Origin: Vicia villosa
Lineage: Eukaryota > Streptophyta > Magnoliopsida > Fabales > Fabaceae
Direction: 5' to 3'
Assembly (NCBI RefSeq): GCF_029867415.1
Contig: NW_026705408.1
Coordinates: 434,001-498,000 of the forward strand
DNA: 64,000 nt
Position numbers and translations under genes: made by a program. Shown in pieces: positions 47,097-59,314 of the stretch. The stretch's first letter is position 1, and each line of letters begins with the position of its first letter. The notes under the pieces were generated by a model. That model saw nothing but the letters and a program-made list of their open reading frames with translations. It was not told the DNA's origin and searched no databases.

Positions 47097-47929
47097 CCCT
47101 CTCAATATTAATATTTCAAATAAAAAATATTGTATGCAAGCTAGTAAACAATGAAATTAAAAATTAACCTACCCTATCGATTATGTTCAATCTAAATCAT
47201 ATTATTCTTTATTCACTAAAAAGTCCACTAATTATTTCACCTTGGTTTATGTAGATGATTTTGTTCTTTCAAGCAATAGCATTAACAAAATAAATACTAT
47301 CAAAGTTGTTCTTGATGAAAATTTCAAGCAATCTCAAGTATTTTCTTCATTTTGAAATTGCTCGTTCCTCACAATGCATAACCCTATGCGAACGCAAGTA
47401 CAACCTTGATTTACTCTAAATTGTGGGTCTGTTAGCTATCAAACCAGCATCCACCCCAATGGATTTTAGGCCAGACATAGCATATGCAGTGAGTCTTGTA
47501 AGTATATGTCAAATCTTGGAAAGGCACACTGGAAAGCATTGAAGTGGATTATAAGGAACATAAATGAGTCACTGAGTAGAGTCCTGATTTTTGATGGATC
47601 ATGTGGTGATGATAGCAAAGTAGCAATCGAAAGATTTGTCGACTCTGTTTATACAGGTCATATGGATTCTAGAAAATCTATTTATGGATACATGTTCACT
47701 ATGTTTAGCACATCAATTAGTTGGAAAGCAACAATTCAGAAGGTTATTTGCTAATCAACCACTGAAGTGAAATATATATATTTTCATCACTGAAGGTCTG
47801 AAAGAAGCGTTGTGGCTTGAAGGTTTTGATAAAGAGCTAAAAACTCAAGGTCAAGCAATCACTGTTAAATGTGACAGCCAAAGTGTAATATGCATGTCGA
47901 AGAATTCAACCTATCATGAGCGAACCAAA

Positions 47930-48394
47930 TGTTGCGGTTGATTGTATGTCTAATGTTGCCTAAATTCTTAAATAAAGAAGGAAGTTAAAAAGTAGTTATT
48001 TGAGAAGTTCCACATTGCTTAGTGTGGTGAAGCAAGGGGGAGACCAAGGCTATATATTGGACCTAAGTTCTTTGATTTTAGATACACTAGTCAAAAAGCA
48101 CTTTAAACTTATATTTGATTTGATTTTCTTTGTTCTCTTATGCTCTTGTATTAAAGTGCTGTGAGATTTAGTTTAAATATTTGCTTTGTAAGAGTGTGGG
48201 TGTACTAGGGGATTGGGGTGAGAGTGGAGAAGTTTATGTGTTGTAAAATTTTCACATAGTAATAATTCTCTGGTTGTCTATTTAAACAACGGTCGTGGTT
48301 TTTCTCCGGTTTTGGAGTTTCCACGTTATATTCTTGTGTTAGTGGTTGTGTTTTGTTTATTTATTTTTTTCTTCAGCTGTGTTATTTCCCAACA
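47930..48394 (+). mobile_element. Solo LTR inserted in copia RNase H
   Basis: This 465-bp unit, TGTTGCGG...CCCAACA, interrupts the conserved ERTK|H codons of copia RNase H. It is flanked by CCAAA (47925-47929) and CCAAG (48395-48399), a 5-bp duplication with one mismatch. Its 3' half (CCGGTTTTGGAGTTTCCACG) resembles the solo LTR at 883-1263. Confidence 0.8.
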
Positions 48395-48592
48395 CCAAGC
48401 ACGTCGAAGTGAGGCTACATTTCGTCAAAGAGATAATAGAGCGTAGAGAAGTCCAAGTGCTGAAGGTTTCGATTGATGGCAATGCTGGTGATATGATCAC
48501 CAATACATTGTCAAGTTGCAAGTTTCTCCACTGTATGTTGTTCATTTGACTGCATGTTGACAGCTAGTTGGTTTCGTGATTCAGAGTTTGTT

Positions 48593-48970
48593 CCAAGGTA
48601 GAGATTTGTAGCTTATGGGTTATAAGCTAGTGTTGTAGCAAACTCTATCGAATTCAAAAAGCTAGTGTAGTTGTTGAAATATGCTAGGTTGTTAGCATGT
48701 TGAATTCAGTCTCTGTTAACCTAATTGTTTTAGTATGTTAGTTGAAGGTTGGGATTTAGTTTTCTTTTAAATAGCATACTAGTCCTCACTTCATAATAAT
48801 TCTGATTAAAAGAGAAAGTGGTATGATTGAGATTCAATTGTAAACATTGTTCCCAAAGTGAATTGAATAAAGAATTCAGGGTTTTATATGAATTCAAATT
48901 GTTTTTCCTTTCTCTTCTCTCTTCTTTCAATGTAAGTCTGATTTTTCTCTTTTCAGAAAACATAATAATC
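48593..48970 (+). repeat. Degenerate copia 3' LTR with polypurine tract
   Basis: CCAAGGTAGAGATTT (48593-48607) matches the polypurine tract of the intact copia. Sequence from 48607 (TGTAGCTTATGG) resembles its LTR in parts, such as AGCATACTAGTC and TTAGTATGTTAG. The right boundary is uncertain. Confidence 0.5.
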
Positions 48971-48984
48971 ATCGCTTCACTGGT

Positions 48985-50400
48985 ATTAGTATATGTTAGT
49001 ATATGTTGATGACTTAATGAAGGCAGATAACAACATGGATGACATTTCAAAACTAAAGCATGTCTTGAATACAAAATTCAATATTAAAGACCTCGGCCAT
49101 TTAAAGTATTTTTTAAGATTTTAAGTTGCAAGAAAATTACAAGGAATCTTCATCTGTTAGAGAAAATATACTTTGGATATCCTTCAATAAATATGTGTGC
49201 TTAGTATCAAACCGGCCTCCACAATAATGGACTCAAATTACACACTATAGACTGCCACATACATCCCTCTATTGAACCCTGCCACTTTGAAAAGTCTCAT
49301 AGGTAAGTTACTCAATTTAACACACACCAGACCTAGCCTAAGTTACTTTTTTGCATGTTAAACCAGTTTATTTCAAATCCTAGTGAAGTCGATCTTCAAG
49401 TTGCATTTCAGATCCTTAAATACATAAAATTAGCTCATATTTAAGGCTTATAGCTCGAGACAACCTATTCAATAACACTGACAGGCTTTGCAAATTCATA
49501 CTTGGCCTCTTGCAAAGATACTCCACGTTCTACTACTAGTTTCGGCTTTTATTAAGGGACATCTCTTATCTCCTAAAAAGGGAAAAAAAACAACTTATGG
49601 TTTACAGATCCTCCTTAGTAGAGGAATATAGGACACTAGCAAATGCCACTTGTGAAGAACAATGGCTATTGTACCTCCTCCAAGACCTTGTAACTTATAT
49701 CAATCTACTATGGTAAGAGCTCAACAATTCACATTGCTAACAATCTCGTTTCCACAAATGCACAAAGCACATTGAAATGAATTGCCATTGTAGTTCGTGA
49801 TAAGGTTCAATCAAAAACTATACATTTGATGCCAATACATAGGGGTGTGCATGGTTGATTATTTTCAAAAACCAAACCATAACCATTTTAAAACCATTTA
49901 AATGGTTTGGATTTATAACCATAATCACATTTTATTCAAAACTGGTTATAAAACCGATTATAAATTTGGTTATGATTATATAACCGGTTTTTTAAAAAAA
50001 ATCAGTTTTGAAAATTATTTTTTCCGAAAATATTTTTTTTCAAAAAAAAAATTAATATTTTGAGAATTAAAATATTTGGATTTGGATAATAACCGGATTA
50101 TAACCGAATCCAAAATAATTTAACTGGTTAATAACAATTTAATTATATCCGGATTATATGAATGGATAACCAAACCATTAATAACTAAACCAGTTAATAA
50201 CCATTCAATTATATCTGGATATTTAAAAGTGATTTAGGGTTGGTTATGGATTTGGACATCAAAACCGGATATTTTGCACACCCCTATCAATACATTCTTC
50301 TCAACAGGTTGACGATATTTTCACTAAAGGACTTCATTATGGGACATTTTCTACTTTATCTAACAAACTATGAATGCACAAAATCCACTCTAATTTGAAG
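48985..50400 (+). pseudogene. Second decayed copia RT-RNase H remnant
   Basis: Frames read YVDDLMKADNNMDDISKLKH, FNIKDLGHLKYFL, then RKYTLDIL, SIKPASTIMDSN, SLIGKLLNLTHTRPSLSYF and, past 50290, LTIFSLKDF. That is the copia order from the RT catalytic YVDD to the RNase H end. Stops and shifts are frequent. A hAT-like MITE (49840-50286) is nested near its 3' end. Confidence 0.7.
49840..50286. mobile_element. hAT-like MITE (447 bp)
   Basis: The ends are TAGGGGTGTGCA and TGCACACCCCTA. Flanks CCAATACA (49832-49839) and TCAATACA (50287-50294) form an 8-bp duplication with one mismatch. The interior is rich in AACCATAACC / GGTTATAAACC words. Its termini resemble those of the hAT-like element at 2650-3579. 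Confidence 0.82.
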
Positions 50401-50982
50401 GAGGATATTGAACCTAATTAAATCAATATATTTAGTCATGACTCTTTTAGTTATTTCAGTTAGATTTAGTTATTGTAACAAACTTGTCCTACTTCTATGC
50501 TTTTAGTTGAGAACCTTATTGTATAAATATAAGTAATTGATTCATTTGTAATTTAAGTTGATTAATATAATCACTCTTTTATCGTCAGCTTCTTTTTTTC
50601 CTTTCTTTTTTCTTTTGCATCAATTTGTTCTGTTCACCAAAATTGTTGCATTATTGTGAATGCATCATGTGTTAACAAATTCGAAATCCCTTACTGACGG
50701 CTCTCTCTTTTTTATTTTCCCACTTGCTGTAAACTAAAACTAAAATATCTCAGTTGTAGTAGACTTAAAGTCATAAGTTTGAAATTTGAAATGTTTTGAA
50801 CCACACACTCATACACTGTCTTAACAATCAATGCAACCTTCCAAAACTTTCTTCTACTCATGCCCATACCATACCCTTCCAAGTCAACCCCAAACACCAT
50901 TTGGGTCTGCAACTCCATACACATAGCAGATTCATTTTCTATATGACACTTATCCATCACTCATAGAAAACAAATTGTAAAG

Positions 50983-52609
50983 ATGAAATCAGAGACACTC
51001 ACACTGGTGCTGGTGAATCTAGCAGGTATCATGGAGAGAGCCGATACATCATTACTACCAGGAGTATACAAAGAGATCGGCGCTGCTCTCAACGCCGACC
51101 CCACCGCACTAGGCTCTCTCACTCTCTACCGATCCCTCGTTCAATCATTCTGTTACCCTCTTGCTGCTTACCTCGCCACACGCCACAACCGTGCTCATGT
51201 TATTGCTCTTGGTGCTTTTCTTTGGGCTATTGCTACATTCTTCGTCGCAATCTCCTCCACCTTCTTGCAGGTCCTCATTTTTATATATTCTATCTTTTCT
51301 TCATAATGAAAAATGATTCTTGTATTGTAAGTTTGCTGCATAATATATACATGTGGCGCGCAACTTGTTGTCCGTTTTTCTTCTATTTCTATATAAACTT
51401 TATTATAATAACGCCTCAATATAGGTGGCGATTTCAAGAGGTTTAAATGGCATAGGACTTGCCATTGTAATTCCCGCAATTCAGTCTCTAATTGCAGACT
51501 CCACAATCGATAGCAACCGCGGTACGGCTTTTGGATGGCTTCAACTAACAGGAAACATCGGAAGCATCATTGGTAATCTCTTTGCAGTACTACTAGCCTC
51601 AACTTCATTCTTTGGCATACCTGGTTGGAGAATAGCTTTTCATATTGTTGCGTTGGTGAGTGTCATAGTCGGTATATTAGTACGCGTCTTTGCCAAAGAT
51701 CCACACTTCCCAGACAACAGCACAAAACCCGCATCATATCAAATTTCAGACAAGTCCTTTTATTCTGAGGTGAAAGATTTAATAAAAGAAGCAAAGTCTG
51801 TTATAAAAGTTCCATCTTTTCAGATAATTGTAGCTCAGGGAGTGTTTGGATCATTCCGAGGGTCGAGTTTGTCGTTTTTCACTCTTTGGTTAGAACTAAT
51901 AGGCTTCTCACATGGTACAACAGCAGTTATTTGGACCATATTTATAATTTCTGCTTCATTTGGAGGTTTGTTTGGAGGATGGCTTGGAGATTTTTTATCT
52001 CAACGGTTACCAAACGCTGGAAGAATAATGTTGGCGCAAATAAGCGCGGGTTTGACAATTCCTTTAGCTGCGATTTTGTTGTTGTTATTGCCTAATGATC
52101 CATCGACACCGTTTGTTCATGTTTTTGTTTTGGTCATCACGGGAATAATCACATTCTGGTGTGCACCTGCAACAAATGATCCAATATTTGCAGAAATAGT
52201 ACCTGAGAAATCACGGACGGCGATATATGCTTTGGATCGATCTTTTGAGTGTATATTGGCGTCTTTTGCTCCGCCTATTGTTGGAGTTTTGGCTCAACAT
52301 GTTTATGGTTATAAACCAGTACCGAAAGGTTCATCGGATTCTGTTGAAGTTGAAACTGATAGAGAAAATGCTGCTTCACTTGGTAAGGCGCTTTATAGTA
52401 CAATTGCAATTCCAATTGCAATATGTGTTATCATTTATTCATTTCTATATTCCACATACCCGAGGGATAGGGAGAGAGCAAGAATGGTTGCATTAGTTGA
52501 ATCAGAAATGGATCAACTAGAGATGGAAAATGAAACTGGAGAAGACTATTGTGAAACACATGTTTTGGATGATAATGATGAGAAAGTTTTGCTGTCTGTA
52601 GTACATTAG
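50983..52609 (+). CDS. MFS3: major-facilitator-superfamily transporter lacking intron 2
   Basis: Exons 50983-51270 and 51425-52609 give 490 residues. Exon 1 has the same 288 bp as its paralogs. Where MFS1 and MFS2 have intron 2, MFS3 reads continuously (ATNDPIFAEIVPEKSR). The C-terminal tail lacks about 25 residues of the linker seen in MFS1 and MFS2 but keeps DDNDEKVLLS. Core motifs are present (RADTSLLPGVYKEI, GGLFGGWLGDFLSQRLPNAGR); TAATN in place of the conserved loop pair suggests mild divergence. Substrate unknown. Distance from MFS2 is 5.1 kb, filled by transposon debris. Confidence 0.9.
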
Positions 52610-53429
52610 TTTTTATTGTTTTATACTATGTGTAATGCAAAGGTGAACAATTTATACACTAAAAACTTTGAAATACTTGCTCGTATTATAATTGTAAAAG
52701 AATGTTTACTCATATCAACCAAAAGAATTTCAACATTTTAAAGTGTAGTATATAATATTTAAATTATTTTTTATGTTCATTTAGAGTGTTTATCACAAAT
52801 TAAACAAATAAAAGCAACATTAATAAAGAAGAGATAACCAAGAGAAGTCCAATATTAAATAAAAATTTCAATAAAAATTAGGAGGTCTCAAGTTATATTA
52901 GTTTAAATTGTAATACAAAAAAGAGAAGTTCAATATTACAAGTGTTAATTTGAAAATCCAAGCCAACAACAAAAACTTCTACAAAAGTGATCACAAGTGT
53001 ATGTAGTACTTATTTATCAAGGTTGTGGTGAAAAATATAAGTTTAAGAAAGTAGTGTTCTTTCTTGACGGTATGTCTTAAAAGTTTGTAAAGAGGTCTTG
53101 GTGTTAGAAAGTTGTTCAAGAATCTAAACTTTGTGGAAAATTCTCTAATGGGATAGAGAGACTAAATATACCCTTAAGTTGGTATGGGGAACTAGTTTGA
53201 ATCCTTGTGTGTTATTTATTTTTTGCATTTTAAATTTTTCATTTTACCTTCTTCATATGTAATATAAATCATTATCACTTTTGATATTTTAACAAGTTAA
53301 GAAACTTAGCGCAAAAACGAGAAAAATCCAGCAAAACCACTCAGGGTGTATAAGTATGGAATGTCGTTGAAGAAGGACCCTTCATGTCCATTCATAGTGT
53401 TGAAGGTGTTGAACAACATAAGCTTAAAA
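52610..53429. other. MFS3 3' flank, no gene seen
   Basis: AT-rich sequence without a supported frame, inverted repeat or recognisable element. Confidence 0.5.
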
Positions 53430-54135
53430 ATGATTGGAGTGAAAATGATAAAAAGAAAATCCTATATGATAAAAAGGTAAAAAAAATATTTTAGAATCTG
53501 CATTAGAAATGGATGAACTCTTTAGAGTTTCAAATTGCACAACAGCTACATTAGAAACAAGACATGAAGGTACGAAGGAAGTAAAAAGATCTAGATTGAT
53601 CACTTTTTTTCTCAAGAATATGAAATGTTTAGAATGTTATCAGGAGAAAAGATTCTAGAAATGAAAAAGAGATTCACCCACTTGACAAACCATGTAATCG
53701 TTCTTGGAAAAACTCTTACAAATACTGAATTGAACTTGAAAGTTATAGGATCTTTGACAGGAGCCTGACAATCAAAGGTGACGGCCATTTTTGAAAAGAA
53801 AAACCTATTAAAGATGACATCGACAACACTTTTTTGAAAGTTATAAGAACATGAATTAGAACTTGGTTGATTTGAACAACATGAAGAATCGGAAAAAAGA
53901 CATAAAGGTATCTCTTTGAAATTCAAATCAAATATGAATCAACAAGAAGTTAGTTCAGAAGAAGATGATAACATAACTCTTATGGTAAAGAAATTCGAAA
54001 AGACAGTAAAATTTGGTCAAGGCAAGAGATTTGTGAAGAAGATAGAAACATCAACACCAAATTAAAATTTCAATTTCTTTAAATGTGGAAAACAAGGGTA
54101 CATCAAGGGAAAATCTCCATCTCTCCGATTTTTGT
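53430..54135 (+). pseudogene. Decayed copia gag (UBN2 type) with zinc knuckle
   Basis: Pieces in three frames read MDELFRVSNCTTA, ETRHEGTKEVKRSRL, EYEMFRM, then KRFTHLTNHVIVLGKTLTN-like sequence, SLTGA, KVTAIFEKK and finally FKCGKQGYIKG. They follow the order of plant copia UBN2 gag, with the knuckle damaged. Many stops and shifts; inactive. Confidence 0.65.
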
Positions 54136-55909
54136 AAAAGTAAGAAAGAACCCTTAAATATTAAGACAATTCACACACACACACAGGAATTTTGTTCCTC
54201 AGAGTACAAATGTCGAACGCAATTTCCTAGAGAACTAGTTCGACAAGTTAAACTAGAATCACCATAATTAATATATTCTAACTTGGACAAGATGATGGAG
54301 CACAAAATCAATAAAGAACACAATAATTGGTAACCCAGTTCGATGCAACCGCACTTACGTCTGGAAGGTTGACTTCCAATCCAATAAAGAAAATTTACTA
54401 TTAGTAGTTTAGTGCTCTTAGTCTTATAAGAACAGCAAGCCCATGTTGTTAAATGCCCCTAAATATGAGAACCTCTCTTACTTTCTATCAATCACTAAAC
54501 CCTAGTGATCAACTTCACTTAACAATGTCGAATGCTGATTTATAACTTAACTAGATAAACCTACAACTATGTCAAGTTAGTACTGAAACATAGTGTGGTG
54601 TACATGCGACAATAAGAAGGACTCAAATAAACTCTAACACTCTAAGGATCTTCAATTTATTGTTTGCTTTTCAATGTAGATTTGAGCTTCTTATATAACA
54701 TAATGATTATGGGCTTTTCTCCTTGGATATTTGATTTGATTTTCGTTTAGAAATAATGCACAATAAGTTGGATATGATTTGCTCCACAAATATATCCAAC
54801 ACAAATATATGATTTGGTTTGTTAAAAATTCAATTTTAAATCTCTATTTAAATATGCCTTTATCTTCACAACTGTCCAACAAATCATATAATCATATTTT
54901 TAAATAAAAATAATAAATCTAATTGAATCTTCAACATAAAATCCTTTCAAAACGCAACATTATGGTCTGTTGAGAAAGGCCCACCTGTCCTACCGACATA
55001 CTGTGACATTGTGTCCATCATATGTCTCTTCTGCACCAGAAAAACAGCTTGACGCTACTGAGCAATCTTGAACACTTCTCCATATTGTAATTTTGAAATT
55101 TTTAGCCAATCTAAAAAGTAACAACAATTTTTCCCCTTTGACAAATTGTGGCAAAATAACTCTTCAAGATAAATAACAATCATTCAATCAGAACAAGTAA
55201 CATACAACAGAAGACTATCAAAGCATACAATTTCACCAGGAGCAACATTCATCAGAGTTGTAGCACAGCAGCGGAAAATCAATAGTATTCATCACAGATG
55301 CCACACAAAAACAATGCTCCAAAACCAATCAGTCATCATGCATTCATTCACAATCTTAGTCATGCATGAAACTCATTCAACACATAGTTTGTAGCATACA
55401 ACCTTACCAATTAACAATTATTAGCTTGCAAGCATTCACATACTTAGTCATGTATAACACAAACAGTTAGTAGTTAGTATCTGGATATGCATAATACTAT
55501 TAACAACAAAAGCTCACTCCAAAAGGGGCATATGTCTTGCCCAATGCTCCAGCATATGAGCACATCATTAGTATTTACCAGATAGTCAGTACTAATAAAC
55601 TACTTGTTACCTGTTAGTTAGTCACACTAACTAACATAGATCAAATACCACTACCACTACTCCCTTTTTTTGCCATAATTTAGCAAAGGGTTAGCTCTTC
55701 AAAGTAGCAACCAGAGGTTAGTATGTTAGTACATACACAACCAGATCATGAGTAGAACAACATTAAGAGATGCACAAGCAATAAATCAATTATTATTGAA
55801 AATCTTAAAAAGGCTACGATGCCTTGACAAATCCAGATACAAAAATATTGCCAAGAATACAAGGGCTAGCCAACTAAACAGAACCACCTGAAATCAACTT
55901 CCTTTAGAC

Positions 55910-56104
55910 TTATTCATTAGCCTCAGAGTCAGATTCATGAGCTTGACCTGTTCTCTTCTTCAAGGACTCCATCTTGGTCACAAATTTCTTTCTAGTTACA
56001 GTTGCCTCACTGAATGATCCAGCAAATGTGACCCTACTATTTGCAGAAAAGATGAACTCAACTCCCTTGTTCTTCTTCAACCTCATGAAATCTTGTAAGC
56101 GCCT
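55910..56104 (-). other. Short open fragment of unknown origin
   Basis: This 64-codon minus-strand stretch reads FMRLKKNKGVEFIFSANSR, VTFAGSFSEATVTRKKF and ends AHESDSEANE before a TAA; a stop also precedes it. The composition looks protein-like and the neighbourhood is retroelement debris, so a decayed element ORF is the likeliest source. I do not recognise the family. Confidence 0.35.
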
Positions 56105-57592
56105 TTATGATTGAAACTGCTTTTGTAGAAGGACTCTTCCTTTGATTTCCAAATTTTTGACTTATCTTGAGATCAATTTGCACTTGAGAGAGAAAGAAGG
56201 GTAGGAACAAACTATTCTTGTTTGTAACGAAGGTCCAGATAAAAGAGGTTTTGAAACAAGTAAATTTGGCTTTGTTTCATTTGCATTACAGACCTAATGA
56301 CTCCACCTTCACCCAGTGGTACTAGGCAACATCAGTAGACTTAATGAGACCTTAACGCTCCTTTATAATTATGTCTTCTCAACTACTATGAAAACGATAA
56401 TATTTCTCATGAGTCAAGGAATGGTTCTGAAAGTTGAGGTGATCTCTAACATCTCTGGAAAGAGAAATGGTATTTGAAAAAGTTGAAGATTAAAGAAGCA
56501 ATTAAAACAAAGAATAGTTTTGGGAATATGATGAGTCGAGAAAATGCAAAAGAAATGCAAGGCCGATAAATGAAAAGAAAGATATGTAGAACATGAGTAA
56601 GTGGAGCTCAAGGGAAAGCAATCAAAGTTCGTGGAAGAAGAAAGACTTACAATTTGCGTAAAGAGTGAAAACGTGGCTAGGAAGGCGAAATAACCTTATA
56701 TAAATTATAGGGGAAGCGAGTAAATTAGCGATGTCAGTTAAAAGAAATTTGACAGATGAAAAACAACAGTTGGATTTGTTTTAATACTGTAATGACACTT
56801 GAGTACACTTTAGCACCCCTAGAAGGAAACGTAACGCCCTAGGCTAATGAGCTAAGGCCATGTGTAAGAACAATTCTGCAAGACGATTAAATTATAACAC
56901 TAGCATTGAATGCGCTAGTTCCCAAGATCACTCAAGTCGACTCTCAAATCTTTTCCACTTCTCTACATAGTGAGTTCGACCTAGTTTTCTAAAGACTTTT
57001 CGTTGATGCGCCGCGACAACCTCAGAGCAAATATTATGGATCGGCCATAGAGCTAAAAATATGAGGTACAATCATCAGTCAAAATCACTCCATCATTCAT
57101 ATATAAAATATCTCACATGGGATTTGAGGTGTTTTCTCTAATCTATAATTCACTTTACTTCTTATTCTCTTATTGACTTAAATATTAGAAAAATAACTTT
57201 GTAAGCGCACTCCCGCTCAGCCAAATTGAAGATTTGCTCCGTTGCACCAAAATCCCACTTCATCATTTTTTATTTCCATGTGGATTAAACTTCAGACCAA
57301 GTCAGCCATTTCAGCCATATGTGCCTCTGACCTTCCACCATTTTAAATGTTTTGTGCACAGTTTTATAAGGATGCACAAACTTAATGACACACATGCATT
57401 TCTTTCCGGAGTTTATCCTGCATCAGTGTTGCATGCATTCATTAGATCGCATAGTATTCCACTGCTATATCAAATTATGTTGACTGTTACTAACAAATGG
57501 AAGATTTATTTATTTAATCTGTTCATACGGCATGTATGAAAATGGCACACATAGTGAAGAAGTTTCAGTACACAATAATAGATTATACTCCT

Positions 57593-57614
57593 ACTGTAGT
57601 AGTAGTAGTAGTAA
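57593..57614. repeat. (GTA)n microsatellite
   Basis: About six GTA units. Confidence 0.85.
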
Positions 57615-57949
57615 ATGTGCGGGCTCCACAAACCTAGTCGGTAGTTCAAGTTCTTCGTTAGCCATGTGATGATAAGGCTCACTCCAATCAATTCATATTC
57701 CATAGACCTCTTCCTCTCACTTATTTTATTTTTTCAATTAGTATAAGATTGACTAATCACTCTTGTTTGTTTACCCATTTATGCAACACATGCTCATACT
57801 ACTTTGGCAGCACACACTTCCACTCAAAATTAGTTTCACTTCTTTTACAACAAGCTCAAAATTGTAGTATAAAATCCTTCATTACTCTATTACCCTCCTC
57901 CTTCCTCAGATCTTTGGGGGCCTAGATCTTGAAGGAAGCCAAAATATCA

Positions 57950-59314
57950 ATGGCTCATCTAATGTATTTGTGCTCCACAAAGGTACTCATACTCTCTCTT
58001 CTTTTGTTTCTTTTTGCATCTCTTTGCACTTGTTCTTTGTGGTCTGAACCTCAACTCCACAGAAGAACAATGCTAGAGGACCATAAAGAACACCAAAGTG
58101 ACAAGAAAACTACCCTCCAATCCACCAAAAACCAAACCAAACTAATCAAACCCGATAGTTTCACTTCCAAAAACCATACCAAAACCATCAAATCCAATAA
58201 CCTTAATTCCTCCAAAAACCAAACCAAAACCATCAAATCCAATAACCTTAATTCTTCCAAAAACCAAACTAAAACTATAAAATCCAATGACAATTCCACT
58301 AAAACAGTCAAATCCAAAAACCTTAATCCCTCCAAAAATGCACCATCCAAATCCTCACCACCCAACACTAACAGCATCAAGAAGCTCAATTCCACCAACA
58401 CCACCAAGTTCAAGAAGCCGAACTCCACATCCACATCAACCAAAAAGCCATTAGATCTCGTGAAAACAACTACCAAAACCACAAAATCCACCACCACCGA
58501 CAAAAACAACAACCCACCAAAAACTCAAACTCGCAACACAAACAAAAAACCAAAGACACAAACACCACCTAGTCGCACATTAGAAGAACAAGAAGACGAA
58601 GAAGACGATGATTTCGCTTCATTCTCAGACTTCCAAGATCTCCCAAACAAATTCCACCGCACACTACTCCCAGACCTAGAACGAATCTCAACAACCTCCA
58701 AAGCCTACATAACAAACGCCAACAACGAAATGACAAAAGGATTCAAACCCTACGTCGGCAAAAAATACGCACCCACCATAGCCGCTATAGTCTCCACCGC
58801 TTTCGTACTACTCCCTCTCCTCTTAGTCTCTCTCCTTTTCAACAAAATCAAAACCTATTTCTCTCTTCAAAAAATCCTAATCTTCATCCAAATCTACCTC
58901 TCAATCTACTTCACCATTCTCTGTATCTCAACATTGGTCTCTGGAACCGAACCTTTGAAGTTTCTATTCTCTACTTCGCAGTCCACGTACATCTGCTTCC
59001 AAGTACTTCAAACTCTTGCTTATGTTTTCTATCTACTGTTACTCCTCATGTACCTTGTTCTTGTCTTCTCTACCGAATGTGGGCTTGGGTCGAAGTTCTT
59101 GAGCCTGGCTCAGATTTTCGTGGGCTTTTCTGTTGGGCTTCATTATTACGTGACGGTGTTTCACAGGGTGGTGCTGCGGCAACCGCCGAAGAGTAATTGG
59201 AAGATTCACGGGATTTATGCCGCGTGTTTTTTACTCATTTGTCTTTTTGCGATGGCTGATAGAAGGAAGAAAGCTTACGTGGAAAATGATGGAGAAGAAG
59301 GCAAGAAGAATTGA
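57950..59314 (+). CDS. Plant membrane protein with Lys/Asn/Ser/Thr-rich repeat region
   Basis: Single exon, 454 residues, start at the first in-frame ATG (57950, MAHLMYLCSTKV). Residues about 11-30 (VLILSLLLFLFASLCTC) form a signal peptide or anchor. Residues about 40-210 are low-complexity, basic and rich in K, N, S and T. They include three copies of a 15-residue unit (SKNQTKTIKSNNLNS and variants) encoded by a 45-bp tandem DNA repeat at about 58165-58300. Many NxT/S sites suggest glycosylation if luminal. An acidic patch EEQEDEEDDD follows, then about five hydrophobic segments (TIAAIVSTAFVLLPLLLVSL, IFIQIYLSIYFTILC, VFYLLLLLMYLVLVF, FVGFSVGLHYYVTVF, IYAACFLLICLFAMA). The tail is charged. 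I recognise the general plant-specific type, not a named function. Confidence 0.85.
   Translation: MAHLMYLCSTKVLILSLLLFLFASLCTCSLWSEPQLHRRTMLEDHKEHQSDKKTTLQSTKNQTKLIKPDSFTSKNHTKTIKSNNLNSSKNQTKTIKSNNLNSSKNQTKTIKSNDNSTKTVKSKNLNPSKNAPSKSSPPNTNSIKKLNSTNTTKFKKPNSTSTSTKKPLDLVKTTTKTTKSTTTDKNNNPPKTQTRNTNKKPKTQTPPSRTLEEQEDEEDDDFASFSDFQDLPNKFHRTLLPDLERISTTSKAYITNANNEMTKGFKPYVGKKYAPTIAAIVSTAFVLLPLLLVSLLFNKIKTYFSLQKILIFIQIYLSIYFTILCISTLVSGTEPLKFLFSTSQSTYICFQVLQTLAYVFYLLLLLMYLVLVFSTECGLGSKFLSLAQIFVGFSVGLHYYVTVFHRVVLRQPPKSNWKIHGIYAACFLLICLFAMADRRKKAYVENDGEEGKKN

Larger units (their letters stand above)
46820..48605 (+). pseudogene. Decayed copia RT-RNase H, related to the intact copia
   Basis: Scattered frames read FLHGDLDEEVYMKCP, LVYVDDFVLSSNS, IKPASTPMD, then GKAHWKALKWIIRNINESLS, HMDSRKSIYGYMFTM and, past 48395, VEVRLHFVKEIIERREVQ. 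The later part resembles the RNase H of the copia at 26.3-27.0 kb. Multiple stops and frameshifts. Two elements are inserted within it: a Mutator-type MITE (46886-47096) and a solo LTR (47930-48394). Confidence 0.75.
54136..57949. other. Intergenic transposon-like debris
   Basis: A (CA)n run lies at about 54171-54186. Around 54320-54370 (ATTGGTAACCCAGTTCGATG, TTACGTCTGG) the sequence resembles part of a legume copia LTR in reverse. 54900-55700 is AT-rich with no frame beyond chance. From about 57000 to 57949 I see only the presumed upstream region of the membrane-protein gene and a small GTA repeat. Confidence 0.4.

Noticed and set aside
58051..58512. 153-codon minus-strand frame opposite the membrane-protein gene
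   Set aside because: It mirrors the Lys/Asn/Thr-rich repeat (AAA/ACC codons read as Leu/Val/Phe), a shadow of low-complexity DNA.
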